Source of the DNA: Nocardia huaxiensis
GTDB lineage: Bacteria; Actinomycetota; Actinomycetes; Mycobacteriales; Mycobacteriaceae
DNA: 64,000 nt
Assembly (NCBI RefSeq): GCF_013744875.1
Contig: NZ_CP059399.1
Location: forward strand, 5,828,001-5,892,000
Direction of reading: 5' to 3'
The notes under the pieces were generated by a model. That model was given only the letters and a program-made list of their open reading frames with translations. It made no database searches and had not been told where the DNA came from. This document shows, piece by piece, positions 46,260 through 53,976 of this stretch (its first letter is position 1; each line of letters starts with the position of its first letter). A program made the position numbers and the translations under genes.

Positions 46260-47863
46260 CGTGTCTCCTGTGCCGTACTTGTCGCCGCCGCGTTCGCCCA
46301 CGCGTAATCGGTCTTGCCGTTCGCGTGCCGTCCGATGCGGTCGACGCGGATGAATGACTTGGGAATCTTGTAGCCCGCCAGCGCTTCTCGACAGCCGTCG
46401 CGCAACTGCCGGTCGGTGACGGTGAGGTCGGCGGCCTGGTACAGCGCCACCACTTCCTGGCCCCATTTCTCGCTGGGCCGGCCGACCACGACCGCGTCGG
46501 CGACACCGGGCAGTCCGCGCACGACGAGTTCGACCTCTTCGGCGAAGACCTTCTCGCCGCCGGTATTGATGGTGGTGGCTTCGCGGCCGAGGAATTCGAA
46601 GGTGCCGTCGGCGGTGACGCGCGCCTTGTCACCGGGCACCGAATAGCGGCGACCGTCGATGGTGACGAAGGTGGCGGCGGTCTTGGCGGGGTCGCCGAGA
46701 TAGCCCACGGGAATGGCCCCGCCCTGTGCGAGCCAGCCGATCTCGTCGGATCCCGGTTCGACCACGCGAGTGCGGGTTTCGTCGATGAGGGCGGTGTTCC
46801 CGCGCGCGGCGAAGGTCTTGCCGTCCGCGCCGCGTTTGGCGTGCAGGCCCGTTTCGGAGGAGCCGAGCATATCGCTGACACGAATCTGCGGCAGCAGCTC
46901 CTGCAGCCGGTCCTTCAGCGAATCCCGCAGTGCAGCACCGCTGTTGACGATCAGGCGCAGCCCCCGCAGATCACGGGGACTGTGCTCCAGTTCCGTCACC
47001 AGCGGCACGCCGAAGGCGTCGCCGACGATGGCCATCGAGGTCACGCCGTGCTGGGCACAGGTATCGAGCAGGGTGGCGGCATCGAGGCGTTCCGGGTGCG
47101 GCTGAATGACCACTGTCGCGCCGGACAGCCAGCCGCCCAATGCGATTCCGGTGCCCGCGCCGTGCATGAGCGGTGGTGCGGGGAGCACCCGCCCGCGAAT
47201 GCGCACGGCCCGCGCGACGGCGTCGGCGAGGGTCTCGACATTGCGTACGCCGAGCGGCCCGGCGACCAGGTCACCGGCCCGCCAGATCACGCCCTTGGGC
47301 ATGCCGGTCGTCCCACCGGTGTAGAGCAGATGCCGGTCATCCGGTCCGGCGGCGGGAATGCCGTCGGCGGGATCGGCTGCCGCCAAAGCGGATTCGTAGT
47401 CCAGCGCGCCGTCGAGAAGGGCCGCCCCGCTGCCGTCGTCCACCTGGAGCAGTACCGGCGGGTGATCGAGCTCCTGCAACGCCTCGGCCAGTGTGGGCGC
47501 GAAGTGCCCGCCGAAGACAACGACCTTGGCGTCGGCATCACGCAGCAGATAGGCCAGCTCGGTCGGCGTATACCGATAGTTGATGTTGAACGGAGCCACC
47601 GACGCCTTGTGCGCGCCCAGCACCGCTTCCAGGTACTCGGGCCCGTTGTAGAGGTAGACCCCGAGATGGTCCTGCCCTGTCTCCCAACCGTTCTCGACAT
47701 CACGTCGCCCGCCGAGCCCGTGTCCGCGCAGCACGGCGGCCAGGCGGCGGGTCCGGTCGGTGGTCTCACGCCAGGTGTAGGTCCGCTGCGCGATCACGCA
47801 CGGTTCGTCGGCGAGTACCTCGGCAATGGCCTCGTGCAGCGTCGCCAGGTCGAATTCGGCCAT
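46256..47863 (-). CDS. acyl-CoA ligase, FadD19/FadD17-like (sterol side-chain type)
   Basis: A 535-residue ANL ligase with LLYTGGTTGMPKGVIWR, MLGSSETGLHAKRG, YSVPGDKARVTADGTFEFLGR and the end GRHANGKTDYAWA. The YTGGTTGxPKGVxWR form and the KxDYxWA ending are typical of FadD19/17-like ligases, which activate sterol side-chain acids. In rhodococci FadD19 is needed for C24-branched sterols. This assignment is by recalled similarity. ATG 47863 follows the DUF35 stop by one base, and the stop overlaps the P450 start. Confidence 0.9.
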   Translation of the reverse strand: MAEFDLATLHEAIAEVLADEPCVIAQRTYTWRETTDRTRRLAAVLRGHGLGGRRDVENGWETGQDHLGVYLYNGPEYLEAVLGAHKASVAPFNINYRYTPTELAYLLRDADAKVVVFGGHFAPTLAEALQELDHPPVLLQVDDGSGAALLDGALDYESALAAADPADGIPAAGPDDRHLLYTGGTTGMPKGVIWRAGDLVAGPLGVRNVETLADAVARAVRIRGRVLPAPPLMHGAGTGIALGGWLSGATVVIQPHPERLDAATLLDTCAQHGVTSMAIVGDAFGVPLVTELEHSPRDLRGLRLIVNSGAALRDSLKDRLQELLPQIRVSDMLGSSETGLHAKRGADGKTFAARGNTALIDETRTRVVEPGSDEIGWLAQGGAIPVGYLGDPAKTAATFVTIDGRRYSVPGDKARVTADGTFEFLGREATTINTGGEKVFAEEVELVVRGLPGVADAVVVGRPSEKWGQEVVALYQAADLTVTDRQLRDGCREALAGYKIPKSFIRVDRIGRHANGKTDYAWANAAATSTAQETR

Positions 47864-47864
47864 A

Positions 47865-48299
47865 TCAGTTGTCGCTCTCTGTGGCGGTGCCGATGTCGGT
47901 GGTCCAGATCGGGTAGCTCTCCCCCTCGGCGGGGTGCTCGAACGCGACCCGCACCGGCGCTCCCGCACCGGGTGTTCCGACGACACGCGCGTACATCCAA
48001 GGCCCCTCGGCCAATTCGACGACAGCCACCGTGTAGGGCACCAGTTCGGCATAGGCACGGTTGGGCGCACGGTGGATCACAGTCCAGGTGATCAGCGTGC
48101 CCGTCCCCGCCGCGGGCACCCAGGTGAGCTCGGTGCCGCCGCAGGTGGTGCACACCGCGGCCTCGGGTGCGAGCAGCTCCCCGCACCCACCGCATTTCTT
48201 GATCACCAGTTCGCCGCGCCGGGCGGCGTCGAAGAATTCGGCGCTCTTGCCGTCCCGCTGCATGGGCGGCCAGATCGCCGCTGTCGCTTGGTCGTTCAT
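47865..48299 (-). CDS. DUF35 / Zn-ribbon OB-fold protein, partner of the adjacent Ltp protein
   Basis: A 144-residue protein with four ribbon Cys (KKCGGCGELLAPEAAVCTTCGG) and the OB-fold segment GTLITWTVIHRAPNRAYAELVPYTVAVVELAEGPWMYARVVG. It is very similar to the DUF35 protein at 4340-4777, including the tail FxHPAEGxSYP. ATG 48299 overlaps the Ltp stop, so synthesis is coupled. Expected to bind the Ltp protein and complete an aldolase. Confidence 0.9.
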   Translation of the reverse strand: MNDQATAAIWPPMQRDGKSAEFFDAARRGELVIKKCGGCGELLAPEAAVCTTCGGTELTWVPAAGTGTLITWTVIHRAPNRAYAELVPYTVAVVELAEGPWMYARVVGTPGAGAPVRVAFEHPAEGESYPIWTTDIGTATESDN

Positions 48300-49465
48300 C
48301 GTCCGGCTCCGCTCAGCACGAGGGTGGCGTGATGTTCCAGGACACCGCCGCTGCCGCTGACCATCACCACATCGGTCTTGTCGACCTGTCGTGCGCCGGC
48401 GTGGCCGCGGGCCTGGGTGACGGCCTCCACGATGGGGGTGAATCCGGTCAGGTAATAGCTGGAGAGCTGGCCGCCACCGGTATTGCAGGGCAGGCTGCCG
48501 CCGGGAGCGAGCTTGCCGTCGGCGACGAACGCACCGCCCTCGCCCTTGGCGCAGAATCCGTAGTCCTCCAAGGTGACCAGCACGGTGAAGGTGTAACTGT
48601 CGTAGAGCTCGAGCAGATCCACATCCTCGACCGTGACACCGGCCATGCGCAGCGCAGCGGGTCCGGCCACGGCCGCCCCGGTGCGCAACCCGAACTGCGA
48701 CTCCCGGTGCATGAGCTGACCGGGATGTGCTTGTCCCCAGCCCAGTACGTCCACCGGCGGCTGCGCGAGCTCGCGTGCCCGCTCGGCGGAGGTGACGATG
48801 ACGGCCGCGCCGCCATTGGACACCAGGCAGCAGTCGAGCAGGTGCAGCGGATCGGCGATCAGCGGTGAGGACTGATGATCGTCCAGGGTGATCGGCGCGG
48901 TGAACTGGGCCACCGGATTGCCGGCCGCCCACGCCCGCTGCCCGACCGCGATGGCGCCCAGCTGTGCACTGGTGGTCCCGTAGGTCTCGAAATGCCGTCG
49001 AGCAGCAAGGGCGTAGAACAGATTCGGCGTGATCGCGCCGATTCCGATGTGGTACGAGGCGAATCCGCTCGGCAGTGCCCGCTGCTTGCCGAAAGCGTCA
49101 CGCGCCGAACCCTTCTCCTTCAGCGGAGCGTCGGCGAACACACAGGCCACCGCAGTCGCCTCGCCGCTGACGACGGCCTGGGCCGCGAGGGCGATCATGG
49201 CGGCCGGGCTCGCGCCCAGCGCGGAGACCTCGGCGAGCAGCCGCAGATCCCGCAGCCCCAGCACCTTCTGCAGCGACAGCTTCGGCGAGCCCTGCGTACC
49301 CGGGCTGACGAGCAGCCCGTCGATCTGAGTGACCGCGAGACCGGCGTCGGCCGCCGCGAGGCGCACGGCGTCGGCGGCGAAATCCGTTGCGCTGCGGCCG
49401 TATACCTTGCCGACCTCGGTCAACCCCAGCCCCGCGATGGCGGCGCGGCCGGTTCCCGCGTTCAC
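48296..49465 (-). CDS. Ltp-type thiolase-fold protein, probable acyl-CoA retro-aldolase
   Basis: A 389-residue paralogue of the protein at 4774-5937; long blocks are shared (EVGKVYGRSATDFAADAV, ADPLHLLDCCLVSNGG, TLEDYGFCAKGEGGAFVADG). The thiolase nucleophile region reads SALGASPAAM (81-90), again without Cys. GTG 49465 overlaps the ECH stop. In the order ECH, Ltp, DUF35, the hydratase would make the beta-hydroxyacyl-CoA and the Ltp-DUF35 pair would split it. Confidence 0.9.
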   Translation of the reverse strand: MNAGTGRAAIAGLGLTEVGKVYGRSATDFAADAVRLAAADAGLAVTQIDGLLVSPGTQGSPKLSLQKVLGLRDLRLLAEVSALGASPAAMIALAAQAVVSGEATAVACVFADAPLKEKGSARDAFGKQRALPSGFASYHIGIGAITPNLFYALAARRHFETYGTTSAQLGAIAVGQRAWAAGNPVAQFTAPITLDDHQSSPLIADPLHLLDCCLVSNGGAAVIVTSAERARELAQPPVDVLGWGQAHPGQLMHRESQFGLRTGAAVAGPAALRMAGVTVEDVDLLELYDSYTFTVLVTLEDYGFCAKGEGGAFVADGKLAPGGSLPCNTGGGQLSSYYLTGFTPIVEAVTQARGHAGARQVDKTDVVMVSGSGGVLEHHATLVLSGAGR

Positions 49466-50256
49466 CTCGCCTCCCACTGCGGCGCCCGCTTCTGTGCGAA
49501 GGCACGCGGGCCTTCCTTCGCATCGGCGGTCTTCATGATCAGCCGCGCCTCGTTGTCGGACAGCCGCCAAGCCTCCTCGCCCCAATCCGACAGCGCCGCG
49601 GCCTGATACAGCACCCGCTTGCTCGCCTGCACCGCCAGCGGCGCATTGCGCGTGATCTTGTTCGCCAGCTCCAGTGCCGCCTCGAGCACCTGGTCCGCGG
49701 GCACCACCCGGTTGACCAGGCCCCACCGCAGCGCCTCCTCCGGGGCGATGGGCGATCCGGTGAGCAGGGCCTCCAGTGCGATCGCCGGCGGCACCTTGCG
49801 CGCCAATCGCAGCAGCCCACCGCCGGCGGCGATGATGCCGTGCCGCACCTCCGGCAAACCCAGCGTGGCGTCCGCGCTCATGACGGCCAGATCGCAGGCG
49901 AGCACGAATTCGGTGCCGCCGCCGAGCGCGTAACCGTTCACGGCCGCGATCAGCGGCTTGTCGATGACCTGCTTCACGATGCCGCCGAAGCCACGCTCAC
50001 GCTGGCCCGGTCCGATCAGCGAACGCCCAGCCGCGACCTCTTTCAGGTCCGCGCCGGCGCAGAACGCCTTGCCCGCCCCGGTGAGGATGCCGACGCGCAG
50101 TTCCGGGTCGGCGAGGAATTCGTCCACCGCGCCTTGCAGCGCGATCGACATGGCGGCGTTGACCGCGTTCATGGCGTGCGGGCGGTTCATCGTGATGATC
50201 GCGACGTGACCGTCCTTGCGGAGGAACGCCGGCTGCTCTTCGTTGGGCTGGATCAT
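49462..50256 (-). CDS. enoyl-CoA hydratase (crotonase family)
   Basis: A 264-residue crotonase with VAIITMNRPHAMNAVNAAM, GAGKAFCAGADLKEVAAG, AVNGYALGGGTEFVLACDLAVMSADATLGLPEVRHGIIAAGGGLLRL and a C-terminal FAQKRAPQWEAR, like EchA family members. The Glu of LPEVRHG is a candidate catalytic residue. ATG 50256 lies only about seven bases from the -10 box of its promoter, so the transcript may be leaderless. It heads the run ECH, Ltp, DUF35, FadD, P450, and two dehydrogenases. Confidence 0.92.
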   Translation of the reverse strand: MIQPNEEQPAFLRKDGHVAIITMNRPHAMNAVNAAMSIALQGAVDEFLADPELRVGILTGAGKAFCAGADLKEVAAGRSLIGPGQRERGFGGIVKQVIDKPLIAAVNGYALGGGTEFVLACDLAVMSADATLGLPEVRHGIIAAGGGLLRLARKVPPAIALEALLTGSPIAPEEALRWGLVNRVVPADQVLEAALELANKITRNAPLAVQASKRVLYQAAALSDWGEEAWRLSDNEARLIMKTADAKEGPRAFAQKRAPQWEAR

Positions 50257-50262
50257 CTGCCC

Positions 50263-50292
50263 ATTATCGTGACCGTACGTCCGGTCAGTCAA
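50263..50292 (-). promoter_or_regulatory. promoter of the ECH operon with embedded operator site D
   Basis: Minus strand TTGACT (50292-50287), an 18-base spacer and GATAAT (50268-50263). The operator TGACCGTACGTCCGGTCA (plus-strand reading, 50270-50287) fills the spacer. The expected transcription start falls on or next to the ATG at 50256, so no leader with a ribosome site is present. Confidence 0.75.
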
Positions 50293-50323
50293 GTTCTCCA
50301 TGAAATATCATCGATTCACATGG

Positions 50324-51079
50324 TCAGCGGATGCCGCCGTCGAGCCGCAGGATCGACCCGGTACAGAAGGAGGAGGCATCGGAGGCGAAATACAGCGCTG
50401 CCCCGATGATCTCGTCGGGGCGACCCGGACGGCCCAGCGCGACGGTGGTGGCGAACTGGGCGCGGAATTCGTCGGGCCAGTGGGTGGCGATATCGGTCTC
50501 GAACGGGCCGCACTGAATCGCGTTGACCCGCACGGTGGGACCGAATGCCTGCGCGAATCCTTCGGTGAGATTGTTCAGCCCGGCCTTGGCCGCCGAATAC
50601 GGCAGTGCGATGACATCGGAACGCGTGGCGGCCACCGAGGTGATGTTGACGATCGACCCGCCGCCGGCCGCGGCCATCCGGGTGCCGATCTCGGCGACGA
50701 GCCGGAACGGGCCCTTCAGGTTCACGCCGATCACCTTGTCGAACAACGACTCCCCCACCTCGGCCAGGCTCGGATACAGCGGCGAGATGCCCGCATTGTT
50801 GACCAGTACGTCGACCCGGCCGAATTCGGCGTAGGCGGCCTCGATCAGCGCATCGCACTCGGCCCAGTCGCCGACATTGGCGGCGACCGGAAGTGCGCGG
50901 CAGCCATATTTCTCACTCAGCCGCGCGGCCAGTTCCCGACAGCCGTCGATGCGGCGACTCGCGATCACCAGGTCCGCGCCCGCGGCGGCGAACGCCTGCG
51001 CCATCTCCTTGCCCAGACCCCGGCTGCCGCCGGTGATCAGGGCTACACGGCCCGCCAGCACGCCGTTGTTCTCACTCAC
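50324..51079 (-). CDS. SDR-family oxidoreductase
   Basis: A 251-residue classical SDR with TGGSRGLGKEMAQAFAAAGADLVIASRR, NNAGI, Ser of NITSVAAT and YSAAK, and a C-terminal GSILRLDGGIR. The Arg pair after the second strand (ASRR) suggests NADP(H). GTG 51079 has GAGGGA upstream. It ends 68 bases before the ECH start and has its own copy of the same promoter, so it is transcribed with, or in parallel to, that operon. Probable oxidation of a hydroxy intermediate. Confidence 0.9.
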   Translation of the reverse strand: MSENNGVLAGRVALITGGSRGLGKEMAQAFAAAGADLVIASRRIDGCRELAARLSEKYGCRALPVAANVGDWAECDALIEAAYAEFGRVDVLVNNAGISPLYPSLAEVGESLFDKVIGVNLKGPFRLVAEIGTRMAAAGGGSIVNITSVAATRSDVIALPYSAAKAGLNNLTEGFAQAFGPTVRVNAIQCGPFETDIATHWPDEFRAQFATTVALGRPGRPDEIIGAALYFASDASSFCTGSILRLDGGIR

Positions 51080-51115
51080 CACAGGTCCCTCTTTTCTACC
51101 GAGTCGATGTGGCCC

Positions 51116-51145
51116 ATTATTGTGACCGTACGGGCGGTCAGTCAA
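51116..51145 (-). promoter_or_regulatory. promoter of the SDR gene with embedded operator site E
   Basis: Minus strand TTGACT (51145-51140), 18-base spacer, AATAAT (51121-51116), with operator TGACCGTACGGGCGGTCA (51123-51140) in the spacer. About 33 bases around it match the promoter at 50260-50292 nearly base for base. The same site is 36 bases before the divergent fprB ATG and could control both directions. Confidence 0.75.
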
Positions 51146-51176
51146 TCGCTCGACTAGACGCCTACAGAGGAGCGCC

Positions 51177-52826
51177 ATGGCCTACGTCATCACGCAGCGC
51201 TGCTGCAACGACGCCACCTGCATCGCAGAATGCCCGGTGGACTGCATTCGCCCGACACCGGAACAGCCGGAATTCGCCACGGCCGAGATGCTCTATATCG
51301 ACCCGGACACCTGCATCGACTGCGGCGCCTGCGCCGACAGCTGCCCGGTACAGGCGATCTTCCCCGAGGACGACCTCACCGCGTCGCTGACGCGATACCG
51401 GGATATCAATGCCGCCTACTTCGAGCGGCATCCCCTCGAGGCGGATCTCGCACCGCTGCCGGTGGAGATTCGGCCGTCCAAGGAACTGGGCACGCTGCGC
51501 GTCGCCATCGTGGGCGCGGGACCGGCGGCCTGCTACGCGGCACAGGAGCTGCGCGGACGCGCCGATGTCGAGGTCGAGATGTTCGACAAGCTGCCCACGC
51601 CGTGGGGTCTGGTGCGCGCGGGGGTGGCCCCCGATCACACCGGCACCAAGACGGTGACCGACGCCTTCACCACCGGTTTCGGACGCGATGCCGTCCGCAT
51701 GCACCTGAATGTGGAAGTGGGTGAGCACATCTCGCACGAGGAACTGCTCGAACACCACCACGCGGTGATCTACGCGGTGGGCGCGAGCACCGACCGCCGC
51801 CTCGGTATTCCCGGCGAGGAGCTGCCGGGCAGCCATTCGGCCACCGAATTCGTCGCCTGGTACAACGGCCATCCCGAGTACACGGACCGCCGGTTCGACC
51901 TGTCCGGCGAGCGCGCGGTGATCGTGGGCAACGGCAATGTGGCCCTCGATATCGCACGCATCCTCACCATGGATCCCGATCAGCTGGCAACCACGGATAT
52001 CGCCGATCACGCGCTGGAAGCCCTGCGGCACAGCGCTGTTCGCGAGGTCGTCCTGCTGGGCCGACGCGGCCCGGCACAGGCCGCCTACACCACGCCGGAG
52101 TTCCTGGCCCTGGGTCATCTACCGAGGGTGGACGTCATCGTCGACGAGCAGGACCTTGTGCTCGATCCCATCACGCAGGCCCAGCTGGACGACCCCGACG
52201 CGGAACCGTCGCTGGTGTTGAAGGTCGACCTCGCACGCGAGTACGCCGACCGGTTCCCGGTCTCGGGAAACAAGCGAATCGTATTCCGCTACTTGGCTTC
52301 TCCCACCGCGATCAGCGGCGACGATCGGGCCGAAGCCGTGACCATCGTGCGCAACGCCTTGGCGGGCGACGCGAACGGGTTGCGCGCCGAACCGACCGAA
52401 TCCACCGAATCGCTCGCAGCCGGGCTCGTACTACGGTCGATCGGCTATCGCGGTGAACCGATCGACGGGCTGCCATTCGACCATGCCCGCGGCGTGGTGC
52501 CGCACGAACTCGGCCGCGTCACCCCGGGCGTCTACGTGACCGGGTGGATCAAGCGCGGCCCGCGCGGAGTCATCGGCACCAACAAAGCCGACTCCAAAGA
52601 GACTGTCGACCAACTGATCTCCGATTTCATCGCCGGTGAGCTGAAGCCGCCCCGCGCCGACCGGGAAGCGTTGGCCGCCCTGGTGGTGCGGCGTCGGCCC
52701 GAGGTCGTGAATCGCGAAGGATGGGCCGCCATCGACGCGGCGGAACGGGCAGCGGGCGCGGCGGCGGGCAGGCCTCGGGTCAAACTCACCGAGACCGCGG
52801 CGCTGCTGCGGGCGGCGCGCGGCTGA
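51177..52826 (+). CDS. fprB: ferredoxin-fused ferredoxin--NADP reductase (FprB type)
   Basis: A 549-residue fusion. The N-terminal 7Fe-type ferredoxin (about 1-70) has Cys9/10, 15, 19, 23 and the full C-x2-C-x2-C-x3-C motif at 46, 49, 52 and 56. An adrenodoxin-reductase-like flavoprotein follows (VAIVGAGPAACYAAQEL near 103; LPTPWGLVRAGVAPDH; VIVGNGNVALDIARIL; TGWIKRGPRGVIGTNKADS). It would move electrons from NADPH to P450 ferredoxins or directly to P450s. AGAGGAG precedes ATG 51177. Divergent from the SDR gene over operator E, so it is probably co-induced with the P450 at 45024. M. tuberculosis FprB (Rv0886) has the same architecture. Confidence 0.93.
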   Translation: MAYVITQRCCNDATCIAECPVDCIRPTPEQPEFATAEMLYIDPDTCIDCGACADSCPVQAIFPEDDLTASLTRYRDINAAYFERHPLEADLAPLPVEIRPSKELGTLRVAIVGAGPAACYAAQELRGRADVEVEMFDKLPTPWGLVRAGVAPDHTGTKTVTDAFTTGFGRDAVRMHLNVEVGEHISHEELLEHHHAVIYAVGASTDRRLGIPGEELPGSHSATEFVAWYNGHPEYTDRRFDLSGERAVIVGNGNVALDIARILTMDPDQLATTDIADHALEALRHSAVREVVLLGRRGPAQAAYTTPEFLALGHLPRVDVIVDEQDLVLDPITQAQLDDPDAEPSLVLKVDLAREYADRFPVSGNKRIVFRYLASPTAISGDDRAEAVTIVRNALAGDANGLRAEPTESTESLAAGLVLRSIGYRGEPIDGLPFDHARGVVPHELGRVTPGVYVTGWIKRGPRGVIGTNKADSKETVDQLISDFIAGELKPPRADREALAALVVRRRPEVVNREGWAAIDAAERAAGAAAGRPRVKLTETAALLRAARG

Positions 52827-52834
52827 ACACGGCA

Positions 52835-52872
52835 GTGGGGCGGTGATCCCGAATCCAGGATCACCGCCCCAC
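52835..52872. terminator. bidirectional terminator-like hairpin
   Basis: A perfect 15-base stem, GTGGGGCGGTGATCC (52835-52849) with GGATCACCGCCCCAC (52858-52872), and an eight-base loop. It lies between the converging stops of fprB (52826) and the phosphotransferase gene (52883). There is no T-run, as is usual in high-GC actinobacteria. It can serve both strands. Confidence 0.85.
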
Positions 52873-52882
52873 GATATCGACC

Positions 52883-53935
52883 TCACTCGAGGAGTTCGGC
52901 CGCCTCGGCGAACAACTGCACGGTGATCCCGTGCAGCTTGTCGCCGATCTCCCGGGGCGCTTTGCCCGCCGCGGCGCGGGCGTGCGTGCCCTCCAGGATG
53001 ATTCCGAGCTTGAATCCCGCCAGCACGGTGTACCAGGTGATCGCACTCAGATCCCGATCAGAGAATCGCGCGTAGTGCTCGATCATCTCCGCGGCGGTCG
53101 GCACTCCCCCGGCGGCGGCCAGCGCCGGGGTCACCGCCGCGCCCGCCGCACCGGCCGGATTGGTCGCGATCTGCCAGCCCAGATCCAGCAGCGGATCACC
53201 GATGGTCGACATCTCCCAATCGACCATGGCCGCCAGTTCCGGTCCGTCCCAACGAAACATCATGTTCGCCAGATGGCAGTCGCCGTGCATGACGCCGGGC
53301 CGCCAACGCTGCGGACGGTTGCTCTCCAGCCACTGCGCGACCCTGTCCAGATGCGGGATATCCGGGCCGGCATAGCCGTCGTTCTTGCGGTAACCCTCCA
53401 GCTCGCGCAGCCAGCGCGAGACCTGGCGCTCCACGAAACCGTCGGGTTTGCCGAAATCGGCCAGCCCCAGGGCTTCGTAGCCGACATTGCCGAGCCTCGC
53501 GATGCCCTCGACCGCCGACAGCACCATCGCATGCCGTATCGACTCGTCACCGGCGTGCAGGCCGGGCAGTTCCGTACCCGGATTGAATCCGGCCACCGGT
53601 TCCATCAGATAGAACACCGAGCCGCCCAGCACGGATTCGTCCGTGCAGGCCGCGATCACTCGCGGTGCGATCACATCGGTGTCGCGCAGCGCGCCCAGCA
53701 GGCGCGCCTCCCGGCGCAATACCTCGTTGCTCACCGGCCGGGGGTGTTTCGGCGCGCGGCGCATGACGTAGTCACGGTCACCCCGTATGAACCGCAGCAT
53801 GATGTTCTGCGTGCCGCCGCCCAGCGGGGCGAGGTCGGTGATCTCCCCCTCCGGCAGTCCCTGCGCATCCATCCACCGGCCGAGCGCGGGCAGGTCCACG
53901 ATCTCGGCCCACTCGCTGATCATCCGAACGGTCAT
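52883..53935 (-). CDS. APH-family phosphotransferase (FadE36/ACAD10-like kinase fold)
   Basis: A 350-residue aminoglycoside-phosphotransferase-fold protein with GGGTQNIMLRF near the start, the catalytic loop MHGDCHLANMMF (HGDxHxxN) and the metal loop MVDWEMSTIGDPLLDLGW. Such proteins occur beside acyl-CoA dehydrogenases in actinobacteria and correspond to the kinase part of human ACAD10. There they are thought to phosphorylate 4-hydroxyacyl-CoAs or related lipids, not antibiotics. It is the last gene of the unit starting at 58138, after two aldehyde dehydrogenase genes. Substrate inferred from context only. Confidence 0.88.
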   Translation of the reverse strand: MTVRMISEWAEIVDLPALGRWMDAQGLPEGEITDLAPLGGGTQNIMLRFIRGDRDYVMRRAPKHPRPVSNEVLRREARLLGALRDTDVIAPRVIAACTDESVLGGSVFYLMEPVAGFNPGTELPGLHAGDESIRHAMVLSAVEGIARLGNVGYEALGLADFGKPDGFVERQVSRWLRELEGYRKNDGYAGPDIPHLDRVAQWLESNRPQRWRPGVMHGDCHLANMMFRWDGPELAAMVDWEMSTIGDPLLDLGWQIATNPAGAAGAAVTPALAAAGGVPTAAEMIEHYARFSDRDLSAITWYTVLAGFKLGIILEGTHARAAAGKAPREIGDKLHGITVQLFAEAAELLE

Positions 53936-53976
53936 CTCTTCCTCACGTCGTCCATCACGTCACAGGTAGCCGGTGC

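Noticed and set aside
52883..53935. Aminoglycoside resistance gene
   Set aside because: The fold is APH-like, but the sequence and context (acyl-CoA and aldehyde dehydrogenase genes) fit the lipid-linked FadE36/ACAD10-type kinases.
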